From the NCBI GenBank assembly GCA_021151625.1, contig JAGKWY010000013.1, forward strand, positions 1-41,141: DNA of 41,141 nucleotides. The letters run 5' to 3'. Position numbers and translations under genes: made by a program. The DNA is from Gammaproteobacteria bacterium (GTDB lineage: Bacteria > Pseudomonadota > Gammaproteobacteria > Pseudomonadales > Cellvibrionaceae). How positions within the stretch are numbered: the first letter of the stretch is position 1; each line of letters opens with the position of its first letter. Below are positions 23,367 through 29,841 of this stretch, piece after piece. Under the pieces are notes generated by a model. That model worked only from the letters and a program-made list of their open reading frames with translations. It was not told the origin of the DNA and did no database searches.

Positions 23367-24665
23367 CTAAGGCACATTCACCCGCAAATTATTGCCCGTT
23401 TTAATCACATCCAGTTTGCGATTTTTTCCTGACACCTGTACCGAATAGAAAACCGGCGCACCCAGTGCGTCGCCGGTAATACTCAATTCGTAATTGCCAT
23501 TGGCAAGTGGAATGGTATATGCACCGGTGTTGTAAACTGCGTAGGATTTATTATTGGTAGTAATAGTAATTCCACTCAGGCCCTCACCGACATCGTAAAA
23601 TTCGTTGTTGTTTTTATCCTCATAAATCACGCCGGTTAAAAAATAGCTGGAACCGGATTTGGCAAAATTCTGGGTGAGCATGGAGGATAAATAATTGCGC
23701 CCGTCATTCATAAAATAGCCTTGCTGTTGACCCACACCCAGTTCGCGATAATTCTCGTTGAGAATATTCACGCGATGGCCCGGCGATTTAAATAATCCTT
23801 CATGTTGCGAAACTGCATAGCTGGTTAAATTAATACTGCTCCCGGTAGTGCCGCCCCAGGCAATATTTTCACCACTCATCCAACTGCCGGTAAATTGATA
23901 ACCCACCGCCTGCATACGTTCATGCGGTGTAGAATTGTTTACGCCTGTGTGCGAAAACACATCGGCCTCGAGCATCCACAGCGAATGCAAACGTGCTGAT
24001 TCAATTAACAATAAATTATGGGTGAGCGGTTGCTTGGGAGTGTCAGCAATTTGGGTTCCGGTAATGCCATCATTTAAACCAATACCCAAACGCGCGGCTT
24101 CAGCACCGGGGTTGGCGCGCGCGCGATTAACCAATTCAACCACTAATACTTCTTGCGCAGTCGGCTGTTTGGCAAGGTCAATTGAACCGGGGGTTGCACT
24201 GACCTCACTACTCGCCACACTTTCGCGCTCCGCTTGAATCGCAGTCACCACAAAATAATAGGTTTCGCCATTGCGCAGATTGCTAATTACACGCGGTGAG
24301 GTGGCATTATCTACACGGGTACCATCATCAAAGCTGGCAATATTGTTAATTAAAATATTCGCTTCGGAGGCGTAGTAAATTCGATAGCCAGTTGCTCCAC
24401 TTACAGGATTCCAGGTAATGGTTGCAGAAGCATTGCCGGCAACTGCCGCGACATTCTGTGGCGTCGCTAATGTTGCACTGGACGAATTAGCAAATGAACT
24501 AAACGAACCGGTGGAAGAACTTGTTGCTGCAAGGCTGGACGCTGGTGTACTGGTGGTCGGTGATGGATTTGAATTGTCGCCACCGGAACCTCCACCGCCG
24601 CAGGCGATTAATGTCGATAAAATTAAAACAACTAATAACTGTTGCGGAAAGAGAATTCTGTTCAT
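23367..24665 (-). CDS. CAP/SCP-domain lipoprotein with fibronectin III domain
   Basis: 432-residue surface lipoprotein. The start at 24665 gives MNRILFPQQLLVVLILSTLIACGGG with lipobox LIAC. An earlier in-frame TTG-type start adds residues that spoil the signal. Then come a Ser/Thr-rich linker, one fibronectin-III domain (PQNVAAVAGNASATITWNPVSGATGYRIYY), and the CAP domain from about residue 165: LVNRARANPGAEAARLG, SLWMLEADVFSHTG, GENIAWGG, FKSPGHRVNIL and MLTQNF. The CAP cavity His residues in HTG and HRVN are kept. A C-terminal SdrD-B-like beta domain (GVIYEDKNNNEFYDVGEGLSGI) ends it. CAP proteins may bind lipids or act on cell walls, and the role here is unknown. Confidence 0.9.
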   Translation of the reverse strand: MNRILFPQQLLVVLILSTLIACGGGGSGGDNSNPSPTTSTPASSLAATSSSTGSFSSFANSSSATLATPQNVAAVAGNASATITWNPVSGATGYRIYYASEANILINNIASFDDGTRVDNATSPRVISNLRNGETYYFVVTAIQAERESVASSEVSATPGSIDLAKQPTAQEVLVVELVNRARANPGAEAARLGIGLNDGITGTQIADTPKQPLTHNLLLIESARLHSLWMLEADVFSHTGVNNSTPHERMQAVGYQFTGSWMSGENIAWGGTTGSSINLTSYAVSQHEGLFKSPGHRVNILNENYRELGVGQQQGYFMNDGRNYLSSMLTQNFAKSGSSYFLTGVIYEDKNNNEFYDVGEGLSGITITTNNKSYAVYNTGAYTIPLANGNYELSITGDALGAPVFYSVQVSGKNRKLDVIKTGNNLRVNVP

Positions 24666-24675
24666 AGCCCTAGCA

Positions 24676-24714
24676 CCCAATCTTGCCAATAATAAAAATA
24701 CTAACAAGATTGGG
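24676..24714. repeat. 10-bp-arm inverted repeat upstream of the CAP gene
   Basis: CCCAATCTTG (24676-24685) and CAAGATTGGG (24705-24714) around a 19-base AT-rich loop, in the 91-base gap between the CBM2-PKD gene and the CAP gene. It may be an imperfect terminator for the upstream gene without a T-run, or an operator. Confidence 0.5.
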
Positions 24715-24756
24715 GCGTTTGATCCGAGACTCTAACCACAAGTCGAGGGTCGAGTA

Positions 24757-26838
24757 TTACTCACAAGAAGGCCCGGATACTTGAGGTGTTGGGCGAGTAG
24801 TTGCACCATCCCACACCATAAAGCCAACCTGTGCAAAAGTACCCGGCTGTAATGTTGCATTCCAGGCTACTGGCGTTACCTGATAGGGGTTTGTCCCGAC
24901 TACCGTACCATTCCAATGGCTAGTGACCTTGGTGCCCTCAGCGAATTTTATTACGCCAGCCCAACCGGATATTGGATTGGTACTTTGGTTATATACACGG
25001 AACCATCCGGTAAAACCACCGCTCCAGGAATTGGTAATTTGAAATTCGCAGCGTGTAGGTTTTTGTGTAACAACAAAGATTTTGCTCAGCGTGCTGGTAG
25101 TTGTTCCATCAGATACTGTTAATTTCACAACGTAAGAACCAGCGGCAGAATAGTTGTGAATTGCATTCACACCAGTTGCACTGCTGCCATCACCAAAATC
25201 CCAAACATAGGTTAATGGATTGTTGTCAGGATCAGTCGAACAACTGGCATTTACATTGAGTGTATTGCCCGCAGCAATATCAAAACAGGCAACCGGTGGA
25301 CGGTTGTTAACGGTTGAATTGCTTGCTCTCCAGGGCAGGGATTTTTGCACAGCGTTAACACCATCACTTACTGACAGGGTTAAGTTGTATTCACCACCAG
25401 TTAGATATTTATAAATAAATATTCCATCGGTAGAAGTTGTGGTTTTTCCATCGCCCCAATTCATAGTAAATGATAGAGGTTGGCCTTCCGGATCCAGGCT
25501 GGCACTGGCATCGCAACGAGTGATATAGGTGTAATAGGCAATTCCATTTTCAAAGTCATCGCCAATAGCAACTAATTCTGTACAAGTTAATTCTGCCACT
25601 GGCGGTAAATTTACCGGCGTACTATCGGCAATAACTACTTGCTGTGTTTTGCTGGCACTGGTCATTTGCCCGGTTGCATTCAGGGTCACAGTATAAGTTC
25701 CCGGTGCTGCATAGGTGTGGCTCGCAAACATACCTTTGCCTGTAGTTCCATCACCAAAATCCCAGGAAAAACTATCCGCATTAGTAGATTTGCTCGCATC
25801 CAGCGTTAACTTGTTGTTATTAACCTGATGCGTAAAAGACAATTGCGGTAACGCGTCTGCATTGATGCAAGTACTACCACTGGTTCTGTATTGCACAGTA
25901 TTTCCCAATTGGCCATCAAATACGGTTAGGGTAACAAAACCATTGGTAACCTGCGCACTAGTGCGATTCTGTGTAGTCATTGGCAATAAACCCTGGCCAA
26001 AATCCCACGCAAAAACTAATGGACTACCATCGCGATCAGCAGATGCCTTTGCATCAACGGTTACCGTAAAGCCGGAAATGGAATAGGAAAAAATTGCCGC
26101 AGGCGCACGATTGCTTCCTTCTGCCGTAACAGTTACCAGATTGGTATTGGTTTTTGTCAGCTTTCCGTCACTAATAGTTTGTGTGATGGTGTAAGAGCCT
26201 GGTGATTTGTAGCTGTGCCAAACATCGTTTGAATTGATGATGGTGCCATCACCAAAATCAAAACGATAAATTAGACTATCACCTTCAGCATCAAGCGCAT
26301 CTATAGTTTGTACATGCACAGTGTCGTTAATCGTTTGCGCGGTAAAATTTCCTTGCGGCGCGGTGTTTATGTTTGGTGGTAACAGGTTTCCACTGCAACT
26401 CGGATAACCACCAGATCCTTCCGGTTTATTAAATGTAGCTCCAATTTTTACCGATTGATTGGGCGCCAGAGTTCCATTCCAATTCAAATTGCCAAGTAAT
26501 AGCAATGTGCTTGAAATTTCAGTTTTGGTCGCATTCCATAGTGAAGCTACTGTATGAGATTGAGGAACAGCCAAGCGCACCTCCCAACTACTTATAGGTA
26601 CACTGCCTTTATTGGTAACAGTAATTTCAATTTGATAACCAGTGCTCCATTCATTAATGGTTGCCACACTGCATGTGATTGGTGCGATTGCAGTATTGCT
26701 ACTGGCTGCACTGGATGTGGATGCACCGGCGCAAGCCTGACGCGAACTGGTGCTAGCACCTGAGGTCAATGCCAATGAAGGAACAGCAAGTAACAATGCT
26801 AATGCACACCCAAGGGTTTTTATTAACCGGGATTTCAT
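24757..26838 (-). CDS. Secreted carbohydrate-binding protein, CBM2-(PKD)5-CBM2
   Basis: 693-residue exported protein. After a signal peptide (1-23, LALLLAVPSLALTSG) and a Ser/Ala-rich stretch, residues 55-155 form a CBM2 domain with the edge cysteines (TCSV, PSCSG) and aromatic surface residues (WNATKTEI, LNWNGTLAP). Five PKD domains follow, with YRFDFGDG, FAWDFGQG, FSWDFGDG, FTMNWGDG and YVWDFGDG as their beta-bulge motifs. A second CBM2 closes the protein (RCEFQITNSWSGGFTGWFRV to SGPSC). No catalytic domain is present. CBM2 modules typically bind crystalline cellulose, chitin or xylan. The start has AAGGAG five bases upstream. Confidence 0.92.
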   Translation of the reverse strand: MKSRLIKTLGCALALLLAVPSLALTSGASTSSRQACAGASTSSAASSNTAIAPITCSVATINEWSTGYQIEITVTNKGSVPISSWEVRLAVPQSHTVASLWNATKTEISSTLLLLGNLNWNGTLAPNQSVKIGATFNKPEGSGGYPSCSGNLLPPNINTAPQGNFTAQTINDTVHVQTIDALDAEGDSLIYRFDFGDGTIINSNDVWHSYKSPGSYTITQTISDGKLTKTNTNLVTVTAEGSNRAPAAIFSYSISGFTVTVDAKASADRDGSPLVFAWDFGQGLLPMTTQNRTSAQVTNGFVTLTVFDGQLGNTVQYRTSGSTCINADALPQLSFTHQVNNNKLTLDASKSTNADSFSWDFGDGTTGKGMFASHTYAAPGTYTVTLNATGQMTSASKTQQVVIADSTPVNLPPVAELTCTELVAIGDDFENGIAYYTYITRCDASASLDPEGQPLSFTMNWGDGKTTTSTDGIFIYKYLTGGEYNLTLSVSDGVNAVQKSLPWRASNSTVNNRPPVACFDIAAGNTLNVNASCSTDPDNNPLTYVWDFGDGSSATGVNAIHNYSAAGSYVVKLTVSDGTTTSTLSKIFVVTQKPTRCEFQITNSWSGGFTGWFRVYNQSTNPISGWAGVIKFAEGTKVTSHWNGTVVGTNPYQVTPVAWNATLQPGTFAQVGFMVWDGATTRPTPQVSGPSCE

Positions 26839-27190
26839 ACGTACTCCTTACCGAATAGTATTTGTGAAAGGATGATCCTTCGCCCTTCCCGGGGAATAGC
26901 TATCGAAACTGCAGGCTGTGAAACAAGAAGACCGCCAATACGAAATCACTTCTAACCGCGAGAAGGAATTCAGAACCTATAGCTTTTATAGATAGAACGT
27001 TTGTAAATTATTGCTTTCGTTAACTCGTGGCTGGTTGATGCAGGAACTTATTATTAGAAATGTATGGCCGATTCTAGAGAGCAAAAAAAAACCTTTCAAT
27101 TCACGCTAAGGCAGTTGTGCAGCTTTCAATGCCAATAGTTAGTGGTTGTAAGTTACATCACAAAAAAATAGATTTTTATTTTTACCTAAT
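26839..27190 (-). promoter_or_regulatory. Upstream region of the CBM2-PKD gene
   Basis: About 350 bases with no gene. AAGGAT-G-ATCCTT (26868-26880) is a palindrome 30 bases before the ATG, close to the ribosome site. A second small one, CTATAGCTTTTATAG, lies near 26978-26992. No c-di-GMP-riboswitch-like core could be found. The promoter could not be assigned. Confidence 0.35.
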
Positions 27191-27218
27191 AAAAAAGCGA
27201 TATTTCTATCGCTTTTTT
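27191..27218 (-). terminator. Terminator of cynS
   Basis: Twelve-bp perfect arms AAAAAAGCGATA / TATCGCTTTTTT with a TTTC loop, 33 bases past the cynS stop. T-runs on both strands. Confidence 0.88.
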
Positions 27219-27250
27219 TCCCGTGAAAATTTCATCTTAATGACTGCCAA

Positions 27251-27706
27251 TCACCAGGCTTTATAGGGCAGGAATTTTCCATTCAAATTTATAATTACTC
27301 TATCGCCCTTGGGGTTTTCTTCTTTGCCAATTTCCATAGAAAAATCAATCGCACTCATAATGCCATCGCCAAATTTCTCGTGGATTATTTCTTTAATGGT
27401 CGGGCCGTAGACGCCGATCATTTCGTACAGGCGGTAAATCAGCGGGTCCTGTGGAATGCTGTGCTCCCAACTTTTACTGGGACATTGCATTAACGCCAGT
27501 TTCGCTGCTTCTGGTAAATCAAATAATTTACACAATGCTTCGGCTTTATCTGCCGGGGCGCTGTTCATACCCAAACACACCGACGTAGTCCACACCGGCG
27601 ACATGCCAATACTGGCAGCAATGCCTTCCCAGGTTAAATTCATTTTTTGTTTGGCCAGTACAATCGCTTCCACAACGTCTTGTTTTTTCATCGCTACTTT
27701 TTCCAT
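27251..27706 (-). CDS. cynS: Cyanate hydratase (cyanase)
   Basis: 151-residue cyanase, converting cyanate and bicarbonate to ammonia and CO2 (via carbamate). It forms a cytoplasmic homodecamer. The N-terminal helical part is KKQDVVEAIVLAKQKMNLTWEGIAASIGMSPVW. The C-terminal catalytic part reads PLIYRLYEMIGVYGPTIKEI and then IMSAIDFSM, containing the Arg, Glu (three apart in RLYE) and Ser expected from E. coli Arg96/Glu99/Ser122. It ends GKFLPYKAW. GAGG lies nine bases before the ATG. There is no cyanate permease or carbonic anhydrase beside it. The gene is divergent from a sigma54-type activator that may regulate it (inference). Confidence 0.96.
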   Translation of the reverse strand: MEKVAMKKQDVVEAIVLAKQKMNLTWEGIAASIGMSPVWTTSVCLGMNSAPADKAEALCKLFDLPEAAKLALMQCPSKSWEHSIPQDPLIYRLYEMIGVYGPTIKEIIHEKFGDGIMSAIDFSMEIGKEENPKGDRVIINLNGKFLPYKAW

Positions 27707-27910
27707 TAAAAATTACCTCTTGGTGATTAGCAAAAACAGGTGATTGCCAGTTTGCTGTGCATAACAAATTCAGGGTGGTCATGATTGAGGCAGACTCATC
27801 TGCCCACTCACATCACAATAACTATTGCGATTGCCATGCCAGTTGGTAGTTATGGAATTAAGTTGCTGATTCAATAAGGTTTTTTATTTTTTATTACCGC
27901 ATCGATCACA

Positions 27911-27962
27911 ACGATTTTTCGTGATTCACGAAACTTCGTGGCAGCTTGGCACGATTTTTCGT
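27911..27962. promoter_or_regulatory. Repeat-rich control region between cynS and the sigma54 activator
   Basis: ACGATTTTTCGT occurs twice as a direct repeat (27911-27922 and 27951-27962). Between them lies a perfect palindrome TTCGTGA-T-TCACGAA (27918-27932) and a further TTCGTG..CACGA pair (27935-27940 with 27950-27954). TGGCACG (27947-27953) is a perfect -24-like sigma54 element, but the -12 reads TTCGT rather than TTGCT. The cluster is probably a binding array for the adjacent activator. Confidence 0.55.
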
Positions 27963-29547
27963 TGTGGTTACTCAATCCCTATTGATTGAGACTTGTACCT
28001 TGAACGAACTACATGCACATATCTGCCAGGCAAACCATGAACATCTGGCGATTCCTGCTATCCCCCCTATTTTTCAAACCTTTGCCCAGCAAAACCAACT
28101 TCTGTTGAACGCAGCAGGCGAAGGTATTTACGGCGTGGATGCCGAAGGGCGTGCAACTTTTGTAAATCCGGCGGCTGAACGAATGTTGGGTTGGAAGGCC
28201 GATGATTTGCTCGGAAAAAATATCCATGTGGCTATTCACCATAGCCACACGGATGGTTCAGGTTATTGCGTACAGGATTGTCCAATTTTTGCGGCTTTTC
28301 GCGATGGCACAGTGCGGCGTGTGGACGATGAAGTTTTCTGGTGTCGCGATGGCCACGCGGTGCCGGTCGAATACACCAGTACACCTGTGTATGACGATGG
28401 AAAACTGGTGGGTGCAGTAGTTATTTTTCGCGATGTATCAGAACGAAAAAATGCAGAAGCCAAATTGCATTCCACCATGGAAGAATTGCGCGCTGCACTA
28501 GAAGAAGTAAAGCAGCTTAAACACAAACTCGAATTGGAAAATGCGTATTTGCAGCAGGAGATCAGCGCGGGTTTTAATTCACATCATATAGTCGGACGCA
28601 GCCTGGCAGTACAGCAGATTAATTACCAAATCCAGTTGGTTGCACCCACACAGGCAACTGTACTGATTACCGGTGAATCGGGAACCGGCAAGGAATTAAT
28701 TGCACGTGCCATTCACCGCGCCAGCGATAGAAACCAACGCCCGTTAATTCGCGTTAACTGCGCATCGATTCCATCGGAATTATTTGAAAGCGAATTTTTT
28801 GGCCATGTACGCGGCGCTTTTTCCGGCGCAGTGAGTGCACGCCTGGGTCGTTTTGAAATAGCGGATGGAGGCACCTTATTTTTAGATGAAATTGGTGAGT
28901 TGCCATTAGCATTGCAAGGAAAATTGTTGCGTGTATTGCAAGACGGTGAGTTTGAACGCGTGGGTGAATCCACTACCCGCAAAGTGGACGTGCGGGTGAT
29001 TACCGCCACCAATCGCGATTTAAAACAATTGGTCGCACAAGGTTTATTCCGCGAGGATTTGTATTTCCGTTTAAATGTATTCCCGATTCGCTCGGCACCT
29101 TTGCGCGAGCGATTAGAAGATATTCCTTTATTGGTGACACATTTTTTGCAAGCCACTTGCCAGCGTTTCCATAAACCGGAATTGAAGATTTCGCTTGCGC
29201 AAATCCAGCGTTTGCAGGAATACGATTGGCCGGGAAATATTCGTGAATTGGAAAATCGTATCGAACGGCAGGTGATTTTAAGTCAGGGGGACAAACTTAA
29301 CCTGACTGAATTCCCGACGGCCGCTAAATCAATGGTAGATGTTCCGATTATCGATGAAAATTACTTCACCGAAACCAGTGTCAAACAATTGCAGATTCGT
29401 ACCACCCTGGAGGCGCTGCGCAAATGCGATGGCAAAATCTATGGTGCAAATGGCGCTGCCTGTTTGCTCGGTATTAAACCCACCACCCTGGCCTCGCGCT
29501 TAAAAAAATGGAGTCTTAACAAAACCATGTTTATAACCCCAACGTGA
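27946..29547 (+). CDS. PAS-domain sigma54-dependent transcriptional activator
   Basis: Up to 533 residues. Order: PAS sensor (about 48-170, NAAGEGIYGVDAEGRATFVNPAAERMLGW and ECxxCP-like YCVQDCPIF), coiled coil (about 172-207), AAA+ sigma54-interaction domain (about 215-450), and Fis-type helix-turn-helix at the end (GANGAACLLGIKPTTLASRLKKW). Walker A is GESGTGKE (243-250) and Walker B LFLDEIGE (Asp314). The sigma54 loop reads GAFSGA (290-295), a Thr-to-Ser change from GAFTGA. No ATG starts the frame. TTG 27946 lies in the operator array, so GTG 27964 or TTG 27982/28000 is more likely. The PAS cysteines may sense redox or a ligand. Target genes are unproven, cynS being the nearest candidate. 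Confidence 0.9.
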   Translation: MARFFVVVTQSLLIETCTLNELHAHICQANHEHLAIPAIPPIFQTFAQQNQLLLNAAGEGIYGVDAEGRATFVNPAAERMLGWKADDLLGKNIHVAIHHSHTDGSGYCVQDCPIFAAFRDGTVRRVDDEVFWCRDGHAVPVEYTSTPVYDDGKLVGAVVIFRDVSERKNAEAKLHSTMEELRAALEEVKQLKHKLELENAYLQQEISAGFNSHHIVGRSLAVQQINYQIQLVAPTQATVLITGESGTGKELIARAIHRASDRNQRPLIRVNCASIPSELFESEFFGHVRGAFSGAVSARLGRFEIADGGTLFLDEIGELPLALQGKLLRVLQDGEFERVGESTTRKVDVRVITATNRDLKQLVAQGLFREDLYFRLNVFPIRSAPLRERLEDIPLLVTHFLQATCQRFHKPELKISLAQIQRLQEYDWPGNIRELENRIERQVILSQGDKLNLTEFPTAAKSMVDVPIIDENYFTETSVKQLQIRTTLEALRKCDGKIYGANGAACLLGIKPTTLASRLKKWSLNKTMFITPT

Positions 29548-29570
29548 TTACGACTTTCACCCTGCTACTT

Positions 29571-29605
29571 TTACATACGTATTCATCCATTGCATACGTA
29601 TGTAA
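29571..29605 (+). promoter_or_regulatory. 12-bp-arm palindromic operator upstream of the amylase gene
   Basis: TTACATACGTAT (29571-29582) and ATACGTATGTAA (29594-29605), perfect arms with 11 bases between. Each arm itself holds the palindrome ATACGTAT. It lies about 240 bases before the amylase ATG. Two tandem dimer sites, or one large site, for a LacI-type or similar maltose/starch regulator would fit (inference). The 29606-29841 remainder has no gene and no clear promoter. Confidence 0.6.
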
Positions 29606-29841
29606 TTCATTGTCTTGTCACCGCGCGACCTTCTAGGCTTAAGCTGATTTATCGAACATTGCTTCTAATCCAGGTTCTTAGCCTATGTTCTAAATCCATA
29701 AAAACATAATTACCGATATATCCGCTTGCAGTTTAAGCCTTGCTTTTTTTCGTATTTCAACCGGGGAATTTACTGCGCGATTTTTCGCTGCAGTTGCTGT
29801 GTATTTATAAAAATAATTTGCAACCCTTACGCGAGGATATT

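Noticed and set aside
26839..27190. c-di-GMP riboswitch upstream of the CBM2-PKD gene
   Set aside because: No GEMM core sequence or closing stem could be found.
27947..27962. Sigma54 promoter TGGCACG-N4-TTCGT before the activator gene
   Set aside because: The -12 reads TTCGT instead of TTGCT and the spacing places the essential GC as CG, so it is not a real match.
27946..27966. TTG at 27946 as the start of the sigma54 activator
   Set aside because: It lies in the operator array; GTG 27964 or the later TTG codons are more credible, though none has a strong ribosome site.
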